Of a stretch of DNA of 13,477 nt, positions 5,509 through 13,469 are shown one piece after another. The stretch's first letter is position 1, and each line of letters begins with the position of its first letter. This stretch comes from Marinilabiliaceae bacterium (lineage in GTDB: Bacteria > Bacteroidota > Bacteroidia > Bacteroidales > Marinilabiliaceae). Where the stretch lies: NCBI GenBank assembly GCA_027010905.1, contig JALVBA010000043.1, positions 1 to 13,477 on the forward strand. The letters run 5' to 3'. The notes under the pieces are model-generated. The model saw nothing but the letters and a program-made list of their open reading frames with translations, was not told the DNA's origin and searched no databases. The position numbers were made by a program, and so were the translations under genes.

Positions 5509-8076
5509 ATGAATGTTAAGTTCTCTTTAAGCCTATCCTTTGTTTTACTATTTCAGGTCTCTCTTTGGAGTCAGAACAGTAAGATAACAAAAATCGCCTG
5601 TATTGGTAACAGTATCACTTTTGGCTCCGGAATAGAAAATAAGTCATTAAACTCTTACCCAGCACAGCTTGCACGAATGTTGGGGCAATCGTACGATATT
5701 AGGAATTTTGGTTTCTCAGGTCGTACCCTTTTGCAGAATGCTGACCGCCCCTACATGAAAGAGAAGATGTTTTTTGATGCTATTAACTGGCAACCCAACA
5801 TTATTGTAATTATGCTGGGCTCAAATGACAGTAAACCCTACAACTGGAAATATAAAGATGATTTTGAAAAGGATTACCTGAAGATGATAGAGTCGTTTGA
5901 TACACTCGCATCAAAACCTGAAATATATCTGGCAGCACCTGTGCCTGTTTTTAAAGAGTGCTGTAAGATTAGCGATGATGTGGTAAGGAATGAGATTTAT
6001 CCCCTGGTTCAAAAGATTGCAAAAGAGAAGAGCCTGCATTTTATTGACCTCTATACTCCGCTAACTGAGATGGGAGATATGTTTATTGATGGCGTTCACC
6101 CTAAAGCTAATGGGGCAGGAGAGATGGCAAAGGTTGTTTATGAGCAGCTCACAGGAGAGAAAGGAGTATTGGTAAGCCAGAGTTATCCGGGATTAAAATC
6201 TAATTGGCATGGTTTTGAGAAATATGATTTTGGATTTGAACGCAGAGATGCACGTATTATCCTGCCAAAAGAGTCACTTGAGGGAAATCCATGGGTATGG
6301 CGTGCACGTTTCCCAGACTGGCACTACCAGATGGATAGTATTTTGCTGTCTGAAGGTTTTACTATTGCTTATGTAAACACAAATAATATGTTTGGTAGTC
6401 CGCATGCGGTTAATGTGTGGGATAGGTTTTATAACTACCTTATTAAAGGCTACGGATTCAATGAGAGAGTATCACTTGAAGGGGTTAGTCGCGGAGGGCT
6501 GTTTGTGTACAACTGGGCTAAAAAGCACCCGGATCGTGTAAATTGTATCTATGTAGAAGCTCCTGTGTGTGATCTCAAAAGCTGGCCGGGAGGTTTGGGT
6601 ATCGGCAAAGGAAATAAGGCAGATTGGAAAAGATTGAAGAGTGAATATGGTTTTAAGTCAGATAAAGAGGCAAAGGAGTATGCAAACAATCCTATTGATA
6701 ATCTTGAGAAACTTGCCGAGGCTAAAGCTCCTGTTTTGCACATGATAGGGTTGAAAGACAGGGTTGTTCCTCCTGAAGAGAATACTTTAGTTTTGATTAA
6801 CCGATATATTAAGCTTGGAGGTGTTGCTACTGTAGTGCCTTGTGCACTGGGTAAGCAGGATTTATGGGGTCATCATTTTGTAATTGAAACACCTCGGCTT
6901 GGTGCTGATTTTATTAAATACAACACTAAGCTACCTAAACCGTTACCTAAATGTGTCGATTACCACGATATGCGTAACGGCTTGAAAAACTCATTTATTA
7001 AATTCGAAAGGGATAAGAAGGGGCGAGTGGCTTTTCTGGGAGGATCGATAACCTACAACCCCGGTTGGCGCGACAGTATTAGTAACTATCTTGTTAAGCG
7101 ATTCCCCGATACTGAGTTTGAGTTTATTGCTGCTGGAATACCATCCTTTGGTTCAACAGAGGATGTGTTCAGGGTTAAAAGAGATGTTTTGAAAAATGGT
7201 TCTGTTGATCTCCTGTTTGTTGAAGCTGCTGTTAATGATGGCGGTAAAGGCAGACCCGAGAGTGAAGTGGTAAGATCGATGGAGGGGGTAGTAAGGCAGG
7301 TGAGGAGAGCTTACCCAACAACAGATATTGTATTTATGTATTTTGTCGATCCCTCAAAAATTAAAGATTATAACAATGGCATAGAACCTGAAATAATCCG
7401 CATCCACGATATTGTTGCAAAATACTACAATATTCCGGTGCTAAATCTCGCTAAAGAGATTACGGATCGTATCAATGCGGGTGAGTTTACATGGAAGGAT
7501 GACTTTAAAAATGTGCATCCTTCACCTTTCGGACAGGGAATCTATGCACGTTCTATGCTTTCTTTCCTTGATGATGCCTGGAGTGGTTTTGTGGCTGAGG
7601 ACGATAAGGTGGAAAACTACGATATGCCTGCTAAGCTGGATAAGAGTTGTTACGATAATGGAGTGCTAATTGATGCGAAGGATGTGAAACCGGCAAAAGG
7701 GTGGTCTTTTGTTGATAACTGGAGGCCTGAGATAAAAGCAAATACACGAGCAAATTTTATAAATGTGCCAATGCTTATAGGTGATTATCCAGGAAAGAGT
7801 TTGAAATTTTCATTTGATGGGAATGCTATCGGAATAGCAGTAGCTGCCGGTCCGGATGCCGGAATTGTTGAGTATCGTATCGACAAGGGTGAATGGAAAA
7901 CAAAAGATCTCTTCACGAAACATAGTAAGGTGTATCATCTGCCGTGGTACTATATGCTTGCTGATAGTCTGCCAGATGCGAAACATACTCTGGAGATGAG
8001 AATGAGCGATAAGAGAAACCGGTATAGTGTAGGTAACAAGTGTGTGTTGAGATATTTCTTTGTGAATTTGTTGTAG
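5509..8076 (+). CDS. Secreted multidomain esterase: SGNH - alpha/beta hydrolase - SGNH
   Basis: An 855-residue exported protein with three hydrolase domains. Residues 1-21 are a signal peptide (FSLSLSFVLLFQVSLWS, cleavage near SQN). An SGNH/GDSL domain spans about 26-215 and resembles sialate O-acetylesterase-like carbohydrate esterases: GNSIT nucleophile S35, G71, GSND with N106, and DGVH with D194 and H197. An alpha/beta-hydrolase follows at about 230-478: GVSRGG nucleophile S327, probable acid D417 (GLKDRVVPPEEN), and H455 or H456 in WGHHF. A second SGNH domain spans about 500-690: GGSIT with S513, G543, N576 and H670. A beta-rich domain of about 150 residues ends the protein. I chose the ATG at 5509 because the signal peptide begins there; an upstream in-frame TTG adds an unlikely extension. 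Probable role is removing acyl groups from a polysaccharide in the periplasm or outside the cell. No SusC/SusD pair is in view, so the substrate is unknown. Confidence 0.85.
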   Translation: MNVKFSLSLSFVLLFQVSLWSQNSKITKIACIGNSITFGSGIENKSLNSYPAQLARMLGQSYDIRNFGFSGRTLLQNADRPYMKEKMFFDAINWQPNIIVIMLGSNDSKPYNWKYKDDFEKDYLKMIESFDTLASKPEIYLAAPVPVFKECCKISDDVVRNEIYPLVQKIAKEKSLHFIDLYTPLTEMGDMFIDGVHPKANGAGEMAKVVYEQLTGEKGVLVSQSYPGLKSNWHGFEKYDFGFERRDARIILPKESLEGNPWVWRARFPDWHYQMDSILLSEGFTIAYVNTNNMFGSPHAVNVWDRFYNYLIKGYGFNERVSLEGVSRGGLFVYNWAKKHPDRVNCIYVEAPVCDLKSWPGGLGIGKGNKADWKRLKSEYGFKSDKEAKEYANNPIDNLEKLAEAKAPVLHMIGLKDRVVPPEENTLVLINRYIKLGGVATVVPCALGKQDLWGHHFVIETPRLGADFIKYNTKLPKPLPKCVDYHDMRNGLKNSFIKFERDKKGRVAFLGGSITYNPGWRDSISNYLVKRFPDTEFEFIAAGIPSFGSTEDVFRVKRDVLKNGSVDLLFVEAAVNDGGKGRPESEVVRSMEGVVRQVRRAYPTTDIVFMYFVDPSKIKDYNNGIEPEIIRIHDIVAKYYNIPVLNLAKEITDRINAGEFTWKDDFKNVHPSPFGQGIYARSMLSFLDDAWSGFVAEDDKVENYDMPAKLDKSCYDNGVLIDAKDVKPAKGWSFVDNWRPEIKANTRANFINVPMLIGDYPGKSLKFSFDGNAIGIAVAAGPDAGIVEYRIDKGEWKTKDLFTKHSKVYHLPWYYMLADSLPDAKHTLEMRMSDKRNRYSVGNKCVLRYFFVNLL

Positions 8077-8087
8077 CCTTTACGTAG

Positions 8088-8122
8088 ACCGTCGGCGTGA
8101 CTCCAAGAGCCACACCGATGGT
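8088..8122. repeat. Long imperfect hairpin in the convergent gap
   Basis: Bases 8088-8103 pair with 8107-8122 around a 3-base loop. Read on the minus strand the 16 positions give 13 Watson-Crick pairs, two G-U pairs and one A-C mismatch. On the plus strand they give one wobble and two mismatches. The arms are clearly more GC-rich than the flanks. It lies between the stop codons of the esterase and lpxA, but neither strand has a U tract after it. It may act as a bidirectional terminator or RNA-protecting stem, or be a REP-like element. Confidence 0.55.
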
Positions 8123-8152
8123 AACGGAAACCCTCTCTACATTTAAGGCATT

Positions 8153-8941
8153 TTATTTGTCAGGATAGTATCCTCTGATAATACCTCTGTGTGAGTTTCT
8201 GACAAACAGAATTATTTCGTCTCTCTCTTTTGATGCGGGCAGCTCAGCTTCAATCTGTTCTATGCCATCATTATTATTCAAACCTTTTTGGAACAGTATA
8301 CGGTAGATATTTTGAATGTCACGTATCTGGTCATTGGTATACCCTCTTCGTCGTATTCCTATCGAATTCACACCAACATAAGCCATTGGTTCGCGACCGG
8401 CTTTAATATATGGAGGAACATCTTTTCTGACAAGTGAGCCTCCACTTATCATCACATGCGCACCAATATGTACAAACTGATGAACGGCAGTAATTCCGCC
8501 AATTATGGCAAAATCGTCAATTTTAACCTCACCGGCCACCTGAACACTGTTTACCAGTATCACATTGTTTCCTACCACTACATCGTGAGCAACGTGTACG
8601 TAAGCCATTAGCAGGCAATTATCGCCAACAATAGTTTTTCCTTTTGAGTTAGTGCCTCTGTTTATGGTAACATACTCCCTGATGGTAGTGTTGTTACCTA
8701 TCACAACCTTTGTCTCCTCTCCGGCAAATTTCAAATCTTGCGGGATAGCACCAATTACTGCGCCGGGGAATACCCTGCAATTTTTACCAATGCGTGTGCC
8801 TTCAAGAATGGTTACATTTGAGCCGATAGTTGTTCCCTCTTCAATCATCACATTTTTATCAATAGTAACAAAAGGTTCAATTACAACATTGGGAGCAATT
8901 TTTGCTTCAGGATGTATATATGCTAATGGTTGTTTCATCAT
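8153..8941 (-). CDS. lpxA: UDP-N-acetylglucosamine O-acyltransferase (LpxA)
   Basis: First enzyme of lipid A synthesis: it transfers a 3-hydroxyacyl chain from acyl carrier protein to the 3-OH of UDP-GlcNAc in the cytoplasm. The 262 residues match family length. Residues 5-190 form a left-handed beta helix of hexapeptide repeats (IGSNVT, IGKNCR, VGNNVI). The active site motif YVHVAHD carries H119, equivalent to the catalytic H125 of E. coli LpxA, with H116 nearby. The AIIGGITAVHQFVHIGAHVM block and the C-terminal helical region starting at RRRGYTNDQI are both typical. It begins 15 bases after the lpxC/fabZ stop, as the last gene of the lpxD - lpxC/fabZ - lpxA operon. Two ATG codons in tandem start the frame; either would serve. 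Confidence 0.97.
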   Translation of the reverse strand: MMKQPLAYIHPEAKIAPNVVIEPFVTIDKNVMIEEGTTIGSNVTILEGTRIGKNCRVFPGAVIGAIPQDLKFAGEETKVVIGNNTTIREYVTINRGTNSKGKTIVGDNCLLMAYVHVAHDVVVGNNVILVNSVQVAGEVKIDDFAIIGGITAVHQFVHIGAHVMISGGSLVRKDVPPYIKAGREPMAYVGVNSIGIRRRGYTNDQIRDIQNIYRILFQKGLNNNDGIEQIEAELPASKERDEIILFVRNSHRGIIRGYYPDK

Positions 8942-8956
8942 TGTGTTTTCTGGTTA

Positions 8957-10354
8957 CTATTTATTTTTAATCACTTGTGCCATAAACTCGCCTTCCGATA
9001 CAATTGTATCGCCTACAAAGGCAATGCCCTTCATATTCGCAACACCTCTACGCAACTCTGTCATAAATTCAAGTTTGAGTATCAGTGTGTCTCCGGGTAC
9101 AACTTTTTTCCTCATCCTTACATTATCTATTTTTAGGAAATAGGTGCTATATTTTTCAGGTTCATCAACCATATTTAAGACCAAGAGACCACCTGCCTGA
9201 GCCATAGCTTCTATCTGCAATACGGCGGGCATTACCGGTTCGTCAGGAAAATGGCCTACGAAGAATGGCTCGTTCATAGTGATATTTTTCACCCCTATAA
9301 TATACTTTTCTCCAATCTCAATAATTTTATCTACCAATAAAAACGGTGGTCTGTGAGGTAGTATTTTTCTGATGGCATTGATATCTAACACAGGCTCTTT
9401 GTTTGGGTCATAAATAGGAATTTCAGGTCTAAGCGCATTTTTCTTAGTCTCCTTACGTAGTATTTCAGCAAATTTAACATTTGCGTGATGCCCAGGGCGG
9501 GTCGCAATAATTTTGCCTTTAATTGGGAGGCCAGCTAATGAGAGATCCCCAATTAGGTCAAGCAATTTATGACGAGCCATTTCATTGGGGAATTTTAGCT
9601 CAATATTGTTTAATATCCCAATTGATTCAACTGTGATGTGAGGTTTGTCGAAAAGGTCTGCCAGACGATTTAATTCATCCTGTGGCATCTCGCGGTCAAC
9701 AATTATTATGGCATTATCCAAATCTCCACCCTTAATTAAATTATTTTTTAATAGAGGTTCAATTTCGTGTAGAAATACAAATGTTCGACAGCTGCTAATC
9801 TCATCCTCATATTGTTCAAGTGATTCTAGTGAAGCATACTGATTAGCCAGTAGATTTGAGGAGTTATAGGATATATGAGTGTCGATGCTGAATTCATCGT
9901 CAGGGAGAGCAATAATTTTAATTCCGGTCTCTCTGTCCTCGTAAACTATCTTCTCTTTAACCACAAAATATTTGCGCTCTTCAGCCTGCTCTATAGCTCC
10001 GGCCTCTTTAATTGCCTCAACAAAAAATCTGGCACTGCCATCCAAAATTGGAATTTCAGGTCCGTCAACTTCAATAAGGCAGTTGTCAACTCCCATACCC
10101 CTGAGGGCTGAGAGGCAGTGCTCAATTGTGCTGATAACTACCCCATTACTCTCTAAAACAGTACCCCTCTCGGTTAGTGATACATTGTTGGAGAGTGCAG
10201 CTATTACTGGCTGACCTTCAACATCAATACGCATGAATTTAAAGCCATGATTTGGCTCAGCAGGCTTAAGGGTAACTGTAACATTGGCTCCGGTATGCAA
10301 ACCGGTTCCTGTCAACGAAATTTCTTTACTTAGAGTTGTCTGTTTTTCAATCAT
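8957..10354 (-). CDS. lpxC/fabZ: Bifunctional LpxC deacetylase / FabZ dehydratase
   Basis: A natural fusion typical of Bacteroidetes, 465 residues. Residues 1-305 are LpxC, the zinc-dependent deacetylase of UDP-3-O-acyl-GlcNAc and committed step of lipid A synthesis. Its zinc ligands are H79 (STIEHC), H262 and D266 (ARHKLLDLIGD), and H289 or H290 in PGHHANVKF is the general acid. Residues 320-465 are FabZ, the 3-hydroxyacyl-ACP dehydratase: LPHRPPFLLVD at 332-342, catalytic H368 (VGHFPDEP) and E382 (LQIEAMAQ). One oddity is alanine (A377) where the FabZ/FabA motif normally has glycine in MPG.L; the codon GCC is one base from GGC. The gene starts 18 bases after the lpxD stop and ends 15 bases before lpxA. 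Fusion links acyl-chain supply to lipid A synthesis, both of which use hydroxyacyl-ACP. Confidence 0.97.
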   Translation of the reverse strand: MIEKQTTLSKEISLTGTGLHTGANVTVTLKPAEPNHGFKFMRIDVEGQPVIAALSNNVSLTERGTVLESNGVVISTIEHCLSALRGMGVDNCLIEVDGPEIPILDGSARFFVEAIKEAGAIEQAEERKYFVVKEKIVYEDRETGIKIIALPDDEFSIDTHISYNSSNLLANQYASLESLEQYEDEISSCRTFVFLHEIEPLLKNNLIKGGDLDNAIIIVDREMPQDELNRLADLFDKPHITVESIGILNNIELKFPNEMARHKLLDLIGDLSLAGLPIKGKIIATRPGHHANVKFAEILRKETKKNALRPEIPIYDPNKEPVLDINAIRKILPHRPPFLLVDKIIEIGEKYIIGVKNITMNEPFFVGHFPDEPVMPAVLQIEAMAQAGGLLVLNMVDEPEKYSTYFLKIDNVRMRKKVVPGDTLILKLEFMTELRRGVANMKGIAFVGDTIVSEGEFMAQVIKNK

Positions 10355-10372
10355 CTCAATAGTAGTTGTTCT

Positions 10373-11410
10373 TTATTCTTCTTTTGTGATTTTTGCAACT
10401 GCTTTTTCCATGTTGTTCAATTTACTATAGATTTCAGGGAGCTTTTTGAAAAGCACAAATGATTTTGTGTGAATCATTGCATCAATGGCAGGTGATCCTA
10501 TTAAAACCATTCCCTTCTTGGTAGCTCGATTGACACCTGATTGTGCAGCTACCTTAACTTTATCAGCAATTGTGATGTGCCCTAAAATACCAACCTGACC
10601 ACCGAACATGCACTCTTTCCCAATTTTGGTTGATCCGGCTATACCTGTTTGAGCAGCCATAACAGTTTTTTCCCCAACATCAACATTGTGTGCAATTTGT
10701 ATAAGGTTATCTATTTTTGCTCCCTTTCGTAGTATTGTTGATCCCATAGTAGCTCTGTCGATACAGGTGTTTGCACCAATTTCAACTTCATCTTCAATAA
10801 TAACATTTCCAACCTGAGCAATCTTTTTATACACATTGTTCTCATCAGGAACAAACCCGAATCCATCAGCACCAACAACCGTTCCGGAATGAATTATGCA
10901 GTCACTACCAATCTTACAGCCTTTGTATATTTTAACTCCTGAATAGATTACAGTGTTGTCTTTAATATTCACATTGTCGCCAACATAAGCTTGAGGATAA
11001 ATCTTCACATTATTGCCAAGTTTAACATTTTGACCTATGTAGGCAAAAGCACCCACGTAAACAAAATCACCCAGAGTAGCACTCTCATCGATAAACGATG
11101 GCTGCTCGATGCCAGATTTCTGAGGTTGTGATTTCTCATACATATCGAGCAGTGTTGCAAGAGCCTGATATGCATTAGGTACTTTAATTAAAGTGGCCTT
11201 AATCTCCTTCTCAGGTACAAAATCATTATTGACAATTACAACACTCGCCTTGGTTGTGTATATATACTTGGTATACTTAGGATTAGCTAAAAAAGTTAAT
11301 GTATTCTCTTTGTCCTCCTCAATCTTAGAAACATCAGTAACAATACTTTCCGGATCTCCATCTATACTTCCATGCAGTAATTCGGCAATCTGACTTGCTG
11401 TAAAATTCAT
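10373..11410 (-). CDS. lpxD: UDP-3-O-acylglucosamine N-acyltransferase (LpxD)
   Basis: Third step of lipid A synthesis: adds a 3-hydroxyacyl chain to the 2-amino group of UDP-3-O-acyl-glucosamine. The 345 residues match the family. Residues 1-100 are the N-terminal uridine-binding domain (DVSKIEEDKENTLTFLANPK near 26-45). Residues 105-310 form the hexapeptide-repeat beta helix, including VVGADGFGFVPD and DNLIQIAHNVDVG, where H241 matches the catalytic H239 of E. coli LpxD. A C-terminal helix (KLPEIYSKLNNMEKAVAKI) would bind ACP. It is the first gene of the lpxD - lpxC/fabZ - lpxA operon and has its own promoter about 100 bases upstream. Confidence 0.97.
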   Translation of the reverse strand: MNFTASQIAELLHGSIDGDPESIVTDVSKIEEDKENTLTFLANPKYTKYIYTTKASVVIVNNDFVPEKEIKATLIKVPNAYQALATLLDMYEKSQPQKSGIEQPSFIDESATLGDFVYVGAFAYIGQNVKLGNNVKIYPQAYVGDNVNIKDNTVIYSGVKIYKGCKIGSDCIIHSGTVVGADGFGFVPDENNVYKKIAQVGNVIIEDEVEIGANTCIDRATMGSTILRKGAKIDNLIQIAHNVDVGEKTVMAAQTGIAGSTKIGKECMFGGQVGILGHITIADKVKVAAQSGVNRATKKGMVLIGSPAIDAMIHTKSFVLFKKLPEIYSKLNNMEKAVAKITKEE

Positions 11411-11511
11411 CCGTATTTGCTTTATGTTAATAACTTACCGGTTTGTTAAATCCTCTGTTTAAATCTGTCTGAAACGCCAATTATCACTGATTTTAGATAA
11501 TAATTTTGCTG

Positions 11512-11542
11512 CAAAGCTAAAAAATATATTTACTAAAAAAAA
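11512..11542 (-). promoter_or_regulatory. Promoter of the lpxD operon
   Basis: On the minus strand TAGCTTTG (11519-11512) is an exact TAnnTTTG -7 box. A T-rich -33 region (inside T9 at 11543-11535) lies 19 bases upstream. The implied leader is about 97 bases. The T9 run also follows the stop of the upstream HD gene by about 20 bases, after a weak AGGA-CTCA-TCCT stem, so it might double as a poor terminator. I see no other feature in the 153-base gap. Confidence 0.6.
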
Positions 11543-11563
11543 ACTTCAACAACAGGATGAGTC

Positions 11564-12799
11564 CTATTTGATTACTGATTTTGGGTAACACAAAAAATAC
11601 TTACGACCTCTTTTTCCGCGAACTGAGAGGTTAATCATATCCGATGCTTCAGTAATGTCCTTCAACTCACTGTTATTATATAGGATGTTGATATTCTCGT
11701 CATCAGGGCTGTAGGTGTTGTTTGATATACTCCCCGAATATACCATGAAATCGCATTCGTCCTTCTCCTTTAATCCGTATGCTTTAGTAACCGCCTCTTT
11801 AACGAAGTCTATTTCGGAATCGTCAAAAGGGTGGTTCTGAATCTCTATTTTGAAAAGACTCCGGTTAATAAAGCTACCCGAAAGTTGCGACAGGATATGG
11901 TCATCAGATAAGGACCATATTTTTATTGCGCTTATAATGTCGTCATCATCCAACATCATAAAATTTGAGAGTACTTCGGGGCGGTAAACAAAATCGTCGT
12001 AACAAATTTTATTCTTAAGAAAGAAGTTTAGTTGAGGTGGTGCGAATAGGTTCTCTCCCCGAAGAACCAGCAGCCGGGCTCGCTTCAGAATACTTATCAA
12101 CATTTTTTCAGCAACAAGGGCTGTTTTGTGCAGATAGACCTGCCAGTACATGAAACGGCGGGCAACAAGAAATTTTTCAATAGAGTAGATTCCTTTTGCT
12201 TCAATAACTAATTTGTCTTCGAACACATTCAACATTTTAATAATACGTTCCGACCCGATTATTCCCTCTGAAACACCGGAGAAGAAGCTGTCTCTTTTCA
12301 AATAGTCGAGCCTGTCCATATCAAGCTGTCCCGATACTAACTGATGGAAAAACTGGGATGAATAACTATTTTCAAAAATAGAGATAGCATCAGAGATAGC
12401 ATTGTCAAATACAATGTTGAGTCTTCCCATAATCAGAGCAGACAGTGATTCATGGTTTACACTCTCAATTATTGTGTTTTCAAGTACATGCGAAAATGGT
12501 CCGTGACCAATGTCATGCAGTAGTATTGCTACGTAGGCGGCTTCTGCCTCTCGGTCTGAGATGCCCACTCCTTTACTTTTCAATACGCTAATAGCCGACA
12601 TCATCAAATGCATAGCACCTATGGCATGCTGAAATCGTGTATGCAGGGCTCCGGGGTACACCAAGTGAGTTAAGCCCAACTGCTTAATTCTTCGGAGACG
12701 CTGGAAGTATGGATGCTGAATCAGATCGAAAATTAGATCGGATGGTATAGTAATAAATCCATGAACGGGATCGTTTATAATTTTACGTTTGTTTGGCAT
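11564..12799 (-). CDS. HD-domain phosphohydrolase (dGTPase/SAMHD1-like)
   Basis: A 411-residue soluble protein of the HD superfamily group related to dNTP triphosphohydrolases (COG1078-like). The opening IINDPVHGFITIPSDL and LRRIKQLGLTHLVYPGALHTRFQH stretches are diagnostic. Metal ligands are likely H58, H95-D96 (LLHDIGHGPFSH) and D160 or D162 in SGQLDMDRLDYLKRDSFF; H99, H104 and H116 lie nearby. The second half is helical and less conserved. It precedes lpxD on the same strand with a 153-base gap. This gene order is common in Bacteroides relatives, but no functional link to lipid A is known to me. The nucleotide substrate cannot be read from the sequence. The ATG at 12799 gives the family's usual N-terminus. 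Confidence 0.93.
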   Translation of the reverse strand: MPNKRKIINDPVHGFITIPSDLIFDLIQHPYFQRLRRIKQLGLTHLVYPGALHTRFQHAIGAMHLMMSAISVLKSKGVGISDREAEAAYVAILLHDIGHGPFSHVLENTIIESVNHESLSALIMGRLNIVFDNAISDAISIFENSYSSQFFHQLVSGQLDMDRLDYLKRDSFFSGVSEGIIGSERIIKMLNVFEDKLVIEAKGIYSIEKFLVARRFMYWQVYLHKTALVAEKMLISILKRARLLVLRGENLFAPPQLNFFLKNKICYDDFVYRPEVLSNFMMLDDDDIISAIKIWSLSDDHILSQLSGSFINRSLFKIEIQNHPFDDSEIDFVKEAVTKAYGLKEKDECDFMVYSGSISNNTYSPDDENINILYNNSELKDITEASDMINLSVRGKRGRKYFLCYPKSVIK

Positions 12800-12816
12800 A
12801 ATTTTTTATTTATCAA

Positions 12817-12848
12817 CAAAGGACATGTTATAGTTTCTTTTATGCAAA
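12817..12848 (-). promoter_or_regulatory. Possible promoter of the HD phosphohydrolase gene
   Basis: On the minus strand TTTG (12848-12845) is followed after 20 bases by GTCCTTTG (12824-12817). This keeps the TTTG half of the -7 box but lacks the TA. The implied leader is about 13 bases. It is weaker than the rimP promoter on the other side of the same gap. Confidence 0.35.
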
Positions 12849-12905
12849 AAAAATAAACTTTTTCTGCTTAAGTAGGGTGTTTTTATTCAAACTCATTGGG
12901 TTACT

Positions 12906-12937
12906 TTTGGAATATTACTATGTTATATTTATCTTTG
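12906..12937 (+). promoter_or_regulatory. Promoter of rimP
   Basis: TTTG at 12906-12909, a 20-base spacer, then TATCTTTG at 12930-12937. This is a full match to the Bacteroidetes primary sigma promoter and the best one in the window. Transcription would begin near 12941, giving a leader of about 60 bases. Confidence 0.75.
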
Positions 12938-12939
12938 TG

Positions 12940-12990
12940 CCCGAAATTATGTCGGGATAGGGTTATAGGGGACAAAAAGTCCCCTATTTT
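12940..12990 (+). promoter_or_regulatory. Structured rimP leader with terminator-like hairpin
   Basis: Two hairpins lie between the rimP promoter and its ATG. The first pairs CCCGA with TCGGG (12940-12956), right at the predicted transcription start. The second is a perfect 9-bp stem, ATAGGGGAC / GTCCCCTAT (12965-12973 with 12979-12987), with an A5 loop and a short U run (12987-12990). It ends 14 bases before the rimP start. The form suits an attenuator, but the U tract is short and no antiterminator pairing is obvious. Confidence 0.55.
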
Positions 12991-13001
12991 ATTGGTAATA
13001 A

Positions 13002-13469
13002 ATGATAACAATTCAACAAATAGAATCTTTAATTCTGGATAAGCTGGAGGCTGATGATGTGTTTGTTGTTAACCTCTCAATAAGCAGGTCAAACGCTATT
13101 TCGGTAGTTTTAGACAGTGAGAAAGGAATTCCTATCAGTTATTGTATTGATATCAGCAGGTTGATAGAACACAATCTGGATCGTGAGGCAGAAGATTTCT
13201 CTCTGGAGGTGTCGACAGCTGGATTAAGCGAGCCATTGAAACTACCCCTGCAATACAAGAAGAATATTGGCCATGAGGTTGATGTAATAACAAATGAAGA
13301 TAAAAAACTTACCGGTAAACTAATTGATGCTGATGATGCCGGTTTTACTGTAGAGATAGAAGAAAAAGTTAAAATAGAAGGAAAAAAGAAAAAAGAGTTG
13401 AGAATTACATCTCAGATGTTTAAATTTGAGGATGTTAAATCTGTAAAAATTGTTGTTTCTTTCAAATAA
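13002..13469 (+). CDS. rimP: Ribosome maturation factor RimP
   Basis: Assembly factor for the 30S ribosomal subunit that aids late binding of head-domain proteins. The 155 residues match family length. The N-terminal alpha/beta domain (1-78) contains the conserved ISRLIEHNLD helix and the LEVSTAGLSEPLK motif; most families read EVSSPGL.RPL there. The C-terminal SH3-like domain (about 83-155) includes the GHEVDVITNEDKKLTGKLIDAD and GFTVEIEE strands and a lysine-rich loop (EGKKKKELR). RimP commonly heads a rimP-nusA-infB operon; only 8 bases follow its stop here, so nusA cannot be confirmed. It has its own promoter, divergent from the HD gene, and a structured leader. Confidence 0.95.
   Translation: MITIQQIESLILDKLEADDVFVVNLSISRSNAISVVLDSEKGIPISYCIDISRLIEHNLDREAEDFSLEVSTAGLSEPLKLPLQYKKNIGHEVDVITNEDKKLTGKLIDADDAGFTVEIEEKVKIEGKKKKELRITSQMFKFEDVKSVKIVVSFK

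Noticed and set aside
8652..9143. Plus-strand open frame of 163 codons
   Set aside because: Antisense to lpxA and the end of lpxC/fabZ, both clear genes. The product has no domain signs and starts inside the lpxA beta-helix coding region.
8153..12799. HD gene - lpxD - lpxC/fabZ - lpxA as a novel system
   Set aside because: The fusion and gene order are familiar in Bacteroidetes, and the encoded steps are standard lipid A synthesis.
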